From Candidatus Babeliales bacterium (GTDB lineage: Bacteria; Babelota; Babeliae; Babelales; JACPOV01), in the NCBI GenBank assembly GCA_036260945.1, contig DATALT010000001.1, positions 1 to 64,000 on the forward strand: 64,000 nucleotides of DNA. The letters are read 5' to 3'. The translations under genes and the position numbers were made by a program. The notes beneath the pieces are model-generated. The model did no database searches. It was not told the origin of the DNA and saw nothing but the letters and a program-made list of their open reading frames with translations. Every line of letters begins with the position of its first letter. Position 1 is the first letter of the stretch. Shown piece after piece: positions 54,035 through 62,878 of this stretch.

Positions 54035-56751
54035 TCCGTTTTGATTTTTTCAGCCGCTTTCTGATTGCAGCGTTCATTGGAACGTGTTTGGCAATTATTA
54101 TTACTCAAAACGATGATCGTTTTAAAAAAAGCTGCGAAAAAAAAATAAAACAAATTTTTGAGGAAACATTTTCTTGTCGAGTGCAAGAGGGGAAAATAGA
54201 GAGCATTAATTTTTTCACCGGTAGAGTGATCGGAAAAAATATAAAAATTTGTGCGCTTGATGATTCATGGTTTTGGCAAGCACCGCTTCTTGAATTAAAA
54301 ATACCCTGGCTATTTTCGATAATAAATAAAAAAATTGGCTTAGAGATTTTTTTGAAAAAATTAGAAGCACATTCTCAGCTTTTAAAGGGTGAGCCATCAA
54401 TCGTTAATCATATTCGTTCAATGATCGATGGTCCGGTGGGTATGCCCGTAGTGCTGAAATCTCTTTCATTGAGCGAAGCTACATTTCAGTTAGATAACGA
54501 AATTGATTTCAATAGTTCATTCAATCTTTCTATTGATAATAGGGATGACGGAGTAAAAATCGCATGCACGTTAATAGATGGAAATTTATTGAGCAAAAAA
54601 TTTGCAGATTTGAGCGAAATTTCAGGCTCGTGCATTATCGAAAAAGAAACGGGTCAATCAGTACCTATCTTTGCATGCAATTTAAAATGCAAAACGGATC
54701 GCGCATTATTTAATGATACTACTCAGCTTATAATTAATGCAAAAAGTGATGGCGAAAACGTTATTGCTGTATTGGGCAATTTAATTAACCCAAGCTGTAT
54801 GTGCGCAAAAGGGATAGTACGATCAATTTACGATTATTCTTTTACTATTGATGCATCGATGCCAGTAGCATCATTAGCGACGTTGGTTGGCGCCGGTGAA
54901 CACGCACGATATTGCAAAGGTGCTGGATTGGTAACTGCAAAAATTAATCAAGATGCATCCGGATGTTTTATTGATTCTTCTGCGCACATAAAAGAAGCTT
55001 CATATAATAATCTTTCGCTTGGTTCAATTGATTTGACAGCAAAATTGAATGATACACGTTGGCAAGGAAACTTTTCGCTCGCAACGCCAATTGCTTCTCA
55101 ATTGAGCGGATCTTTTGGATTTGATCAACAAACGAAGATTGGCTCATTCGAGTGTGCGTTAGCTGAAATAGTTCCGATAGAGGGCACGCAATGGCAAATC
55201 GAATCTGAAGGAACACGAATAACATGCAACTATGATAATGATCGAGGTCTTGAAGGTTCGTATTTAGTGCGTTTAAAAAATCGCATTGATGATACCGCTC
55301 GCGAAATTTCTGGAACCTTGTATGCCGATTCATCCGCAGGAACATTACAAGGTTTCCTGGATGAGGCAAGCTATTGCGCACAATTCGTGGCAAATCCGGC
55401 AGGGATAATCATAGATGGAAGCTGCAAGATAAAAGATAAAGAATTAATAAAGATATATTGCTCCGAAGATAAAATTGTACAAGGAGAGATTGACTACCAA
55501 ATTATTCGTAATGTGCTCAAAGAGATTTTCAATGTATCGGTAAAAGGGGAAGGAAAAATCGCACTTTCTGCTCAATACAAAAATGGTCTTATTGAGGGCG
55601 CTATCAAAATGATTAATGGAACTATTCAATTAGCGCCGACGTATAATTTTGTAAAAAATTTTAACGCAGAAATTGCGCTTGATTTTGCGCGGCGTGCATT
55701 TTATTTGAAAAATGTAGTGATCGATCTTCTGGAGGGGTCAATCAAAACTGAGCGCGCTGCTATCATTCTTGATTCCTGGGGAAGATTGCGATTTATGCAT
55801 ATTCCCTGCGTGCTAGAAAGAGTTTTTTTTAATATTGAAAAAGAATGTTTTATTGTTATTTCAGGAAATTCGCTTTTTTATAAAAATGATGATCAAACAA
55901 CTATTTACGGTCGACTTGTTCTTGATAAAGGACAACTCAAAAAAAATATTTTCTCATTGATTACTTCAAGGCAGCATATTGCACCTTTCAAAACACCGTT
56001 TGAAAAAACAGCTTTTGATGGTGATCTCGATATTGCTTTGATGACGCGCAAGCCATTAAGTATTAAAACTTCGTTTCTGGATACCGATGCAGCGCTTGAT
56101 TGGAAGGTTAAAGGAACGGTGAAAGAACCACTGGTGACCGGAAAAATTTTGCTCTCGCGCGGATTGCTGAATTTTCCGTACAAACCACTTTTTATTACGC
56201 AAGGAAAAATATTTTTTGTTCCGCCTCATCTTTTTGATCCAGAAATAACCTTGATAGCAAAAGGAAGAGTTCGCCATTATGATTTAACGCTTCGGATTGG
56301 CGGCTCAGTTGAGCATCCGCATATTAACTTTGAATCGACTCCGCCGCTTACCGAAGAGCAAATTATTACGTTGCTTTTAATTGGATCAGAAAGTGGATCA
56401 TTATCTCTTATTATGCCAACGCTTATTATGAATAATGTGCAGCATCTTTTATTCGGCCCGGAGCAATCGATATCAAAACTTGAAAGCTATTTTAAAAGTT
56501 TACTTGCGCCACTGAAGAATATAAGAATTGTGCCCAGCTTTACAGACCAATCAGCGCGTGGTGGATTGCGAGGTGCAATTGAAATCGATGTTAACGATCA
56601 GTTACACGGCCTTGTTCAGAAAAATTTTAGTCAGCTGGAAGATACTAAATTTGAAGTTGAATATTATTTTTCTGATGATATCACTTTGCGTGCAATTAAA
56701 GATGAGCATGGAGATCTTGGCGGTGAACTTGAAGTAAAATGGAAGTTCTGA
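54031..56751 (+). CDS. TamB-like translocation and assembly protein
   Basis: A 906-residue protein with one N-terminal TM helix (about 5-23) and a long beta-rich periplasmic body typical of AsmA/TamB lipid-transfer grooves. The TamB C-terminal (DUF490) domain occupies about 690-906, with the PPLTEEQIITLLLIG block near 767-781 and ends KWKF. It would bridge inner and outer membranes to move phospholipid or assist outer-membrane protein insertion. The ATG at 54031 overlaps the pseudopilin stop (ATGA); a longer frame from 54016 was set aside. Somewhat shorter than E. coli TamB (about 1260). Confidence 0.8.
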   Translation: MIRFDFFSRFLIAAFIGTCLAIIITQNDDRFKKSCEKKIKQIFEETFSCRVQEGKIESINFFTGRVIGKNIKICALDDSWFWQAPLLELKIPWLFSIINKKIGLEIFLKKLEAHSQLLKGEPSIVNHIRSMIDGPVGMPVVLKSLSLSEATFQLDNEIDFNSSFNLSIDNRDDGVKIACTLIDGNLLSKKFADLSEISGSCIIEKETGQSVPIFACNLKCKTDRALFNDTTQLIINAKSDGENVIAVLGNLINPSCMCAKGIVRSIYDYSFTIDASMPVASLATLVGAGEHARYCKGAGLVTAKINQDASGCFIDSSAHIKEASYNNLSLGSIDLTAKLNDTRWQGNFSLATPIASQLSGSFGFDQQTKIGSFECALAEIVPIEGTQWQIESEGTRITCNYDNDRGLEGSYLVRLKNRIDDTAREISGTLYADSSAGTLQGFLDEASYCAQFVANPAGIIIDGSCKIKDKELIKIYCSEDKIVQGEIDYQIIRNVLKEIFNVSVKGEGKIALSAQYKNGLIEGAIKMINGTIQLAPTYNFVKNFNAEIALDFARRAFYLKNVVIDLLEGSIKTERAAIILDSWGRLRFMHIPCVLERVFFNIEKECFIVISGNSLFYKNDDQTTIYGRLVLDKGQLKKNIFSLITSRQHIAPFKTPFEKTAFDGDLDIALMTRKPLSIKTSFLDTDAALDWKVKGTVKEPLVTGKILLSRGLLNFPYKPLFITQGKIFFVPPHLFDPEITLIAKGRVRHYDLTLRIGGSVEHPHINFESTPPLTEEQIITLLLIGSESGSLSLIMPTLIMNNVQHLLFGPEQSISKLESYFKSLLAPLKNIRIVPSFTDQSARGGLRGAIEIDVNDQLHGLVQKNFSQLEDTKFEVEYYFSDDITLRAIKDEHGDLGGELEVKWKF

Positions 56752-56848
56752 TAGCAAGCCAGCAGCTTTTTGTCTCATAATTGCAAAGCACAAAAGATTA
56801 TTGTACGCTAGCCGATACTTTAAATGGCAATTAGGAGAGAATGGGCCT

Positions 56849-57538
56849 ATGAATATGCATAAAGCAACGTTTTTTATTGTTCTCTATTTAAATTTAATCA
56901 CATTTTGTATTGGTAATGCGATTGCGCCAGATGAGGCAATTAACTATTTGTGCGAATCGTTGCCGAGCAAGAATGGCCAGATACAAAAATCTTTTTTTAC
57001 GCCCGATAAAGAACATTCGGTAAAAAAAATTATGATCGATTTAATTCGCTGCGAAACCGAAGAAATTATCGCAGCGCTTTATCGACTTACTGAGCCAGAT
57101 ATTGCTGCGGAGCTTTTGACAGCGTTTAAGCGGGGAGTAAAAATTTGTTTGATTACCGATCTTGGTTGCTTTTTTGATAAGAACGAAAAAATTACCAGCT
57201 TATATCAGGCAGGAATTGAAATGGGCTATTATGGAAAACCATATTCGATTATGCACAATAAATATTGGCTATTTAAAAAAAATTTCTTAGGACCTCTTTT
57301 GGTTACCGGCTCAGCAAACACGACAAAGGGCGGATTACTGAGTAATAAAGAAAATATTATTGTTACAAATAATAGTGAAATGATTGCCGATTTTAAGAAA
57401 AATTTTGGAAAAATTAAAGGCGAAGCTTCAACTGGCATTCCAACTAAAGAAGCGCTTCGTGAATACGCGACACAGGAAATGTGGAACGGTCTAAAATACG
57501 GAATCAGAAGAACAATTTATTCTTTAAGAGTGCGCTAA
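56849..57538 (+). CDS. Exported phospholipase D-like protein
   Basis: A 229-residue protein with a signal peptide (start MNMHKATFFIVLYLNLITF). One HKD-type motif: HNKYWLF, then LVTGSANTTKGGL, as in single-motif Nuc-type PLD nucleases that dimerise. The Asp at the end of HxKx4D is replaced by Lys (HNKYWLFK), while His and Lys are intact, so activity is uncertain. AGGAGA lies 10 bases before ATG 56849. Related members cut DNA or phospholipids; which one is undecided here. Confidence 0.75.
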   Translation: MNMHKATFFIVLYLNLITFCIGNAIAPDEAINYLCESLPSKNGQIQKSFFTPDKEHSVKKIMIDLIRCETEEIIAALYRLTEPDIAAELLTAFKRGVKICLITDLGCFFDKNEKITSLYQAGIEMGYYGKPYSIMHNKYWLFKKNFLGPLLVTGSANTTKGGLLSNKENIIVTNNSEMIADFKKNFGKIKGEASTGIPTKEALREYATQEMWNGLKYGIRRTIYSLRVR

Positions 57539-57683
57539 AAAACGGAAGCTAAAAAGGAGATGCGCTAAACTCATATGATGATTTGCTTCATTACTACAAT
57601 TCCTTCTTAGCTTGGCACCAGACTATTTCTGTTTATGGAAAAAAGCAAGCAAAATTTGTGTGCGCATACTCTGTGCGCAGGGC

Positions 57684-58631
57684 TTATTTTTTGAGCTGAT
57701 CAATCACCCGTTGCATATCTGCGGGCATCGATTCGAGAAAAGAAAAAGGTTCGCCATCAAAGGCAAATGAAAGTGAAGAAGCATGAAGCGCTTGGCGATC
57801 GATGCGTGGTGATTTTTTACCATAAAGAATATCGCCCACCAGCGGATGGCCGATCGCGTTAAAATGAACGCGTATTTGGTGAGTGCGTCCCGTAACTGGT
57901 TGAACTTCAACGAGCGTTGTGTCGGTAAAATATTCAAGCACTTTATAATGAGTCAGCGCAGCTCGCCCTTGAGCGGATTGGTGAGACATTTTGTTCCGCG
58001 TTATCGGATCGCGATCGATGGGAAAATCAATGGAGCCTATGCGATCAGGATGACCATGAACGATTGCAATATACGTTTTTTTAATTGCACGATTCTTGAA
58101 AAGATCACTAAATTTAAAATGTGCATAATTCGTTCGCGGAATTACCATGAGGCCTGAGGTATCTTTATCGAGGCGATGAACGATGCCAGGCCTATCTTGA
58201 TTACCTACCATTTTTAGCTGTTGCCAGCGAGAAAGAAGCCAATCAACAAGCGTTACATCCGTATTGTATGCTGAAGGCTTATGCACCATGAGCCCGGCTG
58301 GTTTGGCAACGATTAAAAACTCTTTATGCTCATAAACAATTTTTACATCAAAGTTCTGTAGTTTGTTTTCGATTTCCGGGCCACCTGTATACGAAATAGA
58401 AGGAGCGGGAGGAATCGCGATCATAACATCATCCGATGGTTTTACCAGGGTGCTTGATTTAGCAACTTTATTGTTGATCGTCACAAGCCCTTTTTTGATA
58501 AGATCTTGGAGGTATGAGCGGGAATAATGGGAAATATGCTTAGCGATGAAAACATCTGCACGAACCGGCTTTTGTTCGGGCAATGCTTTCAGAGCATGAG
58601 ACGTATGGATTTTTTCTGACATATTCTCCAT
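57684..58631 (-). CDS. RluD-family 23S rRNA pseudouridine synthase
   Basis: A 315-residue pseudouridine synthase. N-terminal S4 RNA-binding domain at about 20-75 (DLIKKGLVTINNKVAKSST), then the RluA/RluD catalytic domain with GIVHRLDKDTSGLMV, catalytic Asp155, and LVEVQPVTGRTHQIRVH. RluD converts uridines in helix 69 of 23S rRNA; exact target not certain. Start at 58631 has GAGG 8 bases upstream. Upstream lies the 308-base leader of mgtE. Confidence 0.9.
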   Translation of the reverse strand: MENMSEKIHTSHALKALPEQKPVRADVFIAKHISHYSRSYLQDLIKKGLVTINNKVAKSSTLVKPSDDVMIAIPPAPSISYTGGPEIENKLQNFDVKIVYEHKEFLIVAKPAGLMVHKPSAYNTDVTLVDWLLSRWQQLKMVGNQDRPGIVHRLDKDTSGLMVIPRTNYAHFKFSDLFKNRAIKKTYIAIVHGHPDRIGSIDFPIDRDPITRNKMSHQSAQGRAALTHYKVLEYFTDTTLVEVQPVTGRTHQIRVHFNAIGHPLVGDILYGKKSPRIDRQALHASSLSFAFDGEPFSFLESMPADMQRVIDQLKK

Positions 58632-58939
58632 TTTTTATACCTCGTTTTGGAAAACTCGCTTAGTTGTAATAGAAATAGCAACCAGCCTCTAGTTTCCAGA
58701 TTAAAAAGAGTGTAGGTTAAAGTCAAATGGACATGGGCCAGCTGATCGATTATGCTTAGAAGGCTCGACCAAAAAATACCACTTTTTTGCTAACCAACTC
58801 GCACGTAGTGACAGAAAAACTACGATTTTGCGGGGACCCGGAAAAATAAGGCGGATGTTCCTTTAGGCGACGGGGTGCGGCACACGCCAAATGCCACGAA
58901 GCTGCTTTCTCTGGGCAAACCATTCAGGAGTGCAATCCT
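58632..58939 (+). promoter_or_regulatory. Structured-looking mgtE leader (308 bases)
   Basis: The spacer before mgtE is more GC-rich than nearby spacers. I see hairpins: CGTAGT (58804-58809) with ACTACG (58819-58824) followed by ATTTTG; GGCG (58866-58869) with CGCC (58885-58888); and TGCC (about 58892) with GGCA (about 58914). A cis-acting RNA is plausible because mgtE genes are often metal-regulated. It does not match the M-box consensus I know. Confidence 0.4.
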
Positions 58940-60295
58940 ATGAACTCAGATATGCTGCTGCAGGAGATGCAACATCATGTGGATGAGCTAATTATGAGAG
59001 ATACTCCCCAGGCTCAGGCTCGATGGCAACAATTCTTGTCCCTTCACCCGGCAGATAGTGCTCAATTTTTTTCGATAATAGACAAAGAAAGTGCAAAAAA
59101 AATATTCTTGGCGTTGCCAATGGGGCTCAAAATTGAGGTTTTTGGGGAACTTTCAAACGCGATGAAAGTATTTGTTCTTTCGTTTTTGCCCGATCAAGAT
59201 AAAGCGGGCATTTTAAATAATACCCCGATCGATGAATTGACCGACTTTTTTGATGAGCTCTCTGATGATGAACTTAAGGATTATCTGAAACTGCTCAGTA
59301 CTCAAGATCGGCAGACCGTTCTTTCATTGCTCAAATTTGATCCGGAGTCTGCTGGCGGTATTATGAATACCGATGTACTTTCTTTCTTACAGGATTTTAC
59401 GGTAGAAAAAAGTATTCATGTTCTTCAGCGATTACAGCCCCGGCGCGATTTGCATCAGCAAATTTATGTGACCGATCAAGATAATAAACTGGTGGGGCAT
59501 ATTCAGCTTGAGGATTTAGTTCTTAAAAATCCTAAAGATAGACTTGCTTCTTTTTTGCGTAAAAATGAACTTGTAATTGCTGCAGATGAAGATAGAGAAG
59601 AAGTAGCAAAAAAGATGATTCACTATGGCCTGATGACAGTGCCAGTGGTTAATGAAAATAACCTTTTTTTGGGGGTTATTTCCAGCGACACGTTGGTTGA
59701 CGTCATTGAGCAAGAAGCGAGTGAAGACGTATATCGTATTTCTGCGATGACGCCAATCAAATATCCGTATTTTGAAACTTCCTTCTTTCGTATATTTTAT
59801 GAGCGCAGTTACATTTTGATTATTTTACTCTTAGCGCAATCGGTTTCTAGTATCATTATAAAATCGTACGAATCGATTATTTGTGGCTTTCTTACGCTTT
59901 TCATTACGATGCTTACTAGTACCGGCGGGAACTCAAGTAGCCAAACTTCCGCATTGGTAATTCAAGGATTGGCATCTGGCGATATTACACAAAATAACAT
60001 TGGCCGCTTCTTGCGCCGTGAGATTTTAATGGCGTTTATGATCGCTTCGGTGTTGAGTGTTTTTTCTTTTTTGCGGGTTTACTTTACGTACGGAGAACTG
60101 TTGGGCAGCTTCGCGGTAAGCGTTTCTCTCTTTTTTATAGTTCTCCTTTCGGTTATTCTAGGCTCTGGAATTCCAATAGTGCTTAAGCGCTTTAATATTG
60201 ACCCTGCATATGCGGCGGGACCCTTCCTGGCAACGCTTATGGATATATTTGGATTGTTGATTTATTGTTACATAAGTAAATTAATTTTGTATTAA
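58940..60295 (+). CDS. mgtE: MgtE-type magnesium transporter
   Basis: A 451-residue Mg2+ channel. N-terminal domain (about 30-135), tandem CBS domains (about 140-265) that sense Mg2+, a plug helix, and five TM helices (about 285-450). The pore region reads TSTGGNSSSQTSALVIQGLA, the family GGNxxxQ motif. FDPESAGGIMNTD and GLMTVPVVNENNLFLGVISS mark the N-CBS core. Full-length for MgtE. AGGAG lies 10 bases before the ATG. A structured leader precedes it. Confidence 0.95.
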   Translation: MNSDMLLQEMQHHVDELIMRDTPQAQARWQQFLSLHPADSAQFFSIIDKESAKKIFLALPMGLKIEVFGELSNAMKVFVLSFLPDQDKAGILNNTPIDELTDFFDELSDDELKDYLKLLSTQDRQTVLSLLKFDPESAGGIMNTDVLSFLQDFTVEKSIHVLQRLQPRRDLHQQIYVTDQDNKLVGHIQLEDLVLKNPKDRLASFLRKNELVIAADEDREEVAKKMIHYGLMTVPVVNENNLFLGVISSDTLVDVIEQEASEDVYRISAMTPIKYPYFETSFFRIFYERSYILIILLLAQSVSSIIIKSYESIICGFLTLFITMLTSTGGNSSSQTSALVIQGLASGDITQNNIGRFLRREILMAFMIASVLSVFSFLRVYFTYGELLGSFAVSVSLFFIVLLSVILGSGIPIVLKRFNIDPAYAAGPFLATLMDIFGLLIYCYISKLILY

Positions 60296-60308
60296 ATTGG
60301 CGATTTTC

Positions 60309-60337
60309 TTGACAAAAAAAGCCATAATTAATACGAT
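60309..60337 (+). promoter_or_regulatory. Sigma-70 promoter of tRNA-Lys
   Basis: TTGACA at 60309-60314, 17-base spacer, TACGAT at 60332-60337, ending 28 bases before tRNA-Lys. Confidence 0.65.
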
Positions 60338-60365
60338 TTAAAAGTCTTTGTTATTGAAATTACAG

Positions 60366-60441
60366 GAGCCGCTAGCTCAGTCGGTAGAGCAACAGCCTTT
60401 TAAGCTGTGGGTCGTTGGTTCGAATCCAACGCGGCTCACCA
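60366..60441 (+). tRNA. tRNA-Lys (anticodon TTT)
   Basis: 76 bases with encoded CCA. Acceptor GAGCCGC pairs with GCGGCTC. The anticodon loop CTTTTAA gives TTT, and the T-arm is GTTGG-TTCGAAT-CCAAC. Cloverleaf folded by eye. Confidence 0.95.
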
Positions 60442-60574
60442 GTCTTCCGTCTTGGCCAAAGCTTTGACGGACAGGTCGCTTTTTTAATGAATTTTTTCAT
60501 TCAAAAAAATAGCACCCGACTATCTTGTAATAATTTAAAATCTGCAAAGATAAAAACCTATCTATGAAATATAC

Positions 60575-60650
60575 GTCCCTATCGTCTAGTGGCCTAGGAC
60601 ATTGCCCTTTCACGGCAGAAACAGGGGTTCGACTCCCCTTAGGGACGCCA
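60575..60650 (+). tRNA. tRNA-Glu (anticodon TTC), integration target
   Basis: 76 bases with encoded CCA. Acceptor GTCCCTA pairs with TAGGGAC. The anticodon loop CTTTCAC gives TTC, and the T-arm is GGGG-TTCGACT-CCCC. The 3' end (60639-60650) overlaps the end of the recombinase gene on the other strand, consistent with an att site at its 3' end. Confidence 0.95.
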
Positions 60651-62102
60651 TACTTGATCTTCCGAACATTTCAGTATCACGTCAAATGGATTTTGTGCGT
60701 CGTAGACGATGTTTTCGCCATCGAGGCGCAGGTTCGAGAGTACAACAGTAATTAAATGTCGTTTTTCCTCAACTTCAGAACCGGTAAATAAATCATAGGC
60801 ACGACTTGCCAGTATCAGCAGCAGTTTTACGGTAACATAATAGTTATCTTCTGCTTCTTGTAATTGTTCAAGACGGATACTGATATCGGTGAGCTGATCG
60901 CGAAATGACTGGTAAAATCTGTCGTAGTCGCTCTCAGTAATTCTCCCTTTGAGCTTATCCAAATACAAATTATCGATCATCTTAGTGATCTGTTTTTGTT
61001 CTCGCGTTAGCTCATCAAACTGTCTGTTTTGGAACTCAATCTTGTTTTCATGTACTTCGCTTAATGTTTCAATAGTTTGCTTTAACACATCTTTGGGCAT
61101 TTGCATGCGTTGAAATATTGCGGCCAGTTGTTTTGTTATTACTTCTTCTCGCAGCCACTTTGCTCCATGCTTGCCATTATATTGCGTGCAATGGTAATAG
61201 ACGTGGCCCTTGTGCTTTTCTGGCGTTATAGCCAATCCGCAATCGGCGCAGCGCAATAATCCTCGATAAATATAATCGTGGCGCTTAACGGCAAATTTGG
61301 CTTTCTTTTTATTAAAACTGGCTTTCACTGCTTGTACCTGTTCAAAAAGAGATTGAGTGATAAGTGGTGGATAGCGATGATGATACATCTTATCTTTGAC
61401 GAGCATTATCCCATAATAGAAATGATTATTAAAAACTTTATCAATGTAGCTGACGCTCCAATTTAAATCATGATCAGCTTTTATCTTTTTGGACAATAGT
61501 TCCATAGAATAGGCGCCGCTGGCATAGAGCTCAAATGCTTTTACAATTATACGCGAACCATATTCATCAACAATGATATCTTTTTTGTTTCCGGGTAGTG
61601 CGATATTCTTATAGCCATACGGAGCTTTGCAAGGCCATTCTCCTTTGCGCAGCTTTTGTTCTATTGCGCGCCGGACGTTATCACTGATCGCATCTGAATA
61701 ATATTTGGCGAGTCCCAGACTAATACTGAAATGAAATTTTTCAGCGGCAGAAATGCGGCTGGTGATAATCTGCCCGTCGGAAACAAAATGGAGTTCTATT
61801 TGATCGTTCAGAGATTTTTCATAAAGAACCGATATGCGTTTATCAAATATATTGCGGGATAAGCGATCTACTTTATCGCAGCATACGGCAACTTTTTCTT
61901 TTTGCTCGATAACAAAATCCAGAATTGCATCAAACTCTTCTCGTTGATTTTTATAAGCGCTTTCATCAAAGCTAAAAGTTTTACCGATCGTGAATCCTTT
62001 ATTCTGGCAATACTTTTCCAGGCGAGCCACTTGAGCCGGTAGCGAAATACCAGCTTCTTTTTGTTCTTCAGTGCTCACGCGCGCAATAAGAATGGCTTTC
62101 AT
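60639..62102 (-). CDS. Large serine recombinase (integrase)
   Basis: A 487-residue serine recombinase. N-terminal resolvase domain with catalytic Ser10 (MKAILIARVSTEE), conserved DRLSRN block, the Recombinase domain (about 160-270) and a zinc ribbon (LRCADCGLAITP...YYHCTQY), then a coiled coil (about 355-430). The final codons WRP and stop lie inside tRNA-Glu, so integration created or changed the C-terminus. The start has an AGAGAG upstream, and an 18-bp palindrome lies at 62132-62149. Serine integrases at tRNA genes are less usual than tyrosine integrases. Confidence 0.92.
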   Translation of the reverse strand: MKAILIARVSTEEQKEAGISLPAQVARLEKYCQNKGFTIGKTFSFDESAYKNQREEFDAILDFVIEQKEKVAVCCDKVDRLSRNIFDKRISVLYEKSLNDQIELHFVSDGQIITSRISAAEKFHFSISLGLAKYYSDAISDNVRRAIEQKLRKGEWPCKAPYGYKNIALPGNKKDIIVDEYGSRIIVKAFELYASGAYSMELLSKKIKADHDLNWSVSYIDKVFNNHFYYGIMLVKDKMYHHRYPPLITQSLFEQVQAVKASFNKKKAKFAVKRHDYIYRGLLRCADCGLAITPEKHKGHVYYHCTQYNGKHGAKWLREEVITKQLAAIFQRMQMPKDVLKQTIETLSEVHENKIEFQNRQFDELTREQKQITKMIDNLYLDKLKGRITESDYDRFYQSFRDQLTDISIRLEQLQEAEDNYYVTVKLLLILASRAYDLFTGSEVEEKRHLITVVLSNLRLDGENIVYDAQNPFDVILKCSEDQVWRP

Positions 62103-62131
62103 AAGTAAATCTCTCTGGGTAGAAGGGAAAT

Positions 62132-62149
62132 CGAATCATTAATGATTCG
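62132..62149. promoter_or_regulatory. 18-bp perfect palindrome upstream of the recombinase
   Basis: CGAATCATTAATGATTCG is a perfect inverted repeat without loop, 30 bases upstream of the recombinase ATG. Likely an operator for a dimeric repressor, possibly one of the XRE-type proteins encoded next to it, or a recombinase site. Confidence 0.5.
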
Positions 62150-62211
62150 GCCAGTTTAGCAGAGAGAGGATGAGTTCAGAACTAGATTATCTGAATTAGA
62201 GAAATTATTTT

Positions 62212-62454
62212 TTATCGTCTTGGGAATATTGCATAAGCTACAGTAATCAAGGTGCTTAATTTAGGATTGCCTTTAGTGGATAGGGTCTTGTAAAGACTTT
62301 CTCTTCCTAATCCTGTTTTTTTAGCTAATTGAGCAATTCCACCTTGTGCTTCAACAATGTTTTTAATAGCTAAGAGAAGTAGTTTTTGAGCCTCGTCTTC
62401 AGGATCTTTTAAATCTTGTATGAGCAAATCACGATAATTTTTGCTTCTTGCCAT
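62212..62454 (-). CDS. Addiction-module antitoxin, HTH type, orphan
   Basis: An 80-residue protein with the HigA/COG3636-type helix-turn-helix: AIKNIVEAQGGIAQLAKKTG, then RESLYKTLSTKGNPKLSTL. In this family the antitoxin normally follows a small HigB-type toxin. Here no toxin frame is adjacent: the upstream gene on this strand is another antitoxin. It may have lost its toxin or regulate the element. No clear ribosome site was checked beyond a purine-rich leader. Confidence 0.8.
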   Translation of the reverse strand: MARSKNYRDLLIQDLKDPEDEAQKLLLLAIKNIVEAQGGIAQLAKKTGLGRESLYKTLSTKGNPKLSTLITVAYAIFPRR

Positions 62455-62479
62455 GATCTTTTTTCTGCAATAAGCAAAA

Positions 62480-62878
62480 CTATTTCTTATTGATACCTGA
62501 AGGGCTTATTGGGATAATCTGCCCATTTTTTTCGAGCAAGAAATTATATCCAAGTCCTTTTAATACTTTAAAAAAACTCTTCGTATTAAAACTTTCTTTT
62601 GTGCCTGATCTCATTTCTTGAACGATGGTTGGAGATACGCCTGCTAGTCTTGCTAGTTCTCTCACTGAAACATCATCATTTTCCATTGCGGCTAGTATCA
62701 TTTCTGAAAGCAATAATTCTTTGTATCCTTCTTCGAACTTTTTTCGTTGCTGTGGGGTTTTTGCTTCCATTAATTCATCATAGGTAGATTTACCTGTTGC
62801 TTTTGGTGTAGTTCTTTTAGGAGATGTTTTAATTGTGCTAGTATTGGTCTTTTCTTTTTTTGTTAGTTTCTTAGTCAT
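62480..62878 (-). CDS. XRE-family antitoxin of a HigBA-like pair
   Basis: A 132-residue protein. A Lys/Thr/Pro-rich basic N-terminus (about 1-40) precedes a helical segment and an HTH domain at about 70-115 (DVSVRELARLAGVSPTIVQE). Start at 62878 has GGAGG 8 bases upstream and overlaps the toxin stop by 8 bases (ATGACTAA), which is the usual toxin-first HigBA arrangement. It should bind and neutralise the toxin and repress the operon. Confidence 0.82.
   Translation of the reverse strand: MTKKLTKKEKTNTSTIKTSPKRTTPKATGKSTYDELMEAKTPQQRKKFEEGYKELLLSEMILAAMENDDVSVRELARLAGVSPTIVQEMRSGTKESFNTKSFFKVLKGLGYNFLLEKNGQIIPISPSGINKK

Noticed and set aside
58913-58925. GGGCAAACCATTC, as in the 5' half of the c-di-GMP-I (GEMM) riboswitch core
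   Set aside because: The second half of the GEMM core is missing and the motif lies directly on the mgtE ribosome site region, so it is probably coincidental.
60442-60480. Hairpin CCGTC/GACGG after tRNA-Lys as terminator
   Set aside because: The T-run is about 10 bases from the stem and the loop is long, so support is weak.
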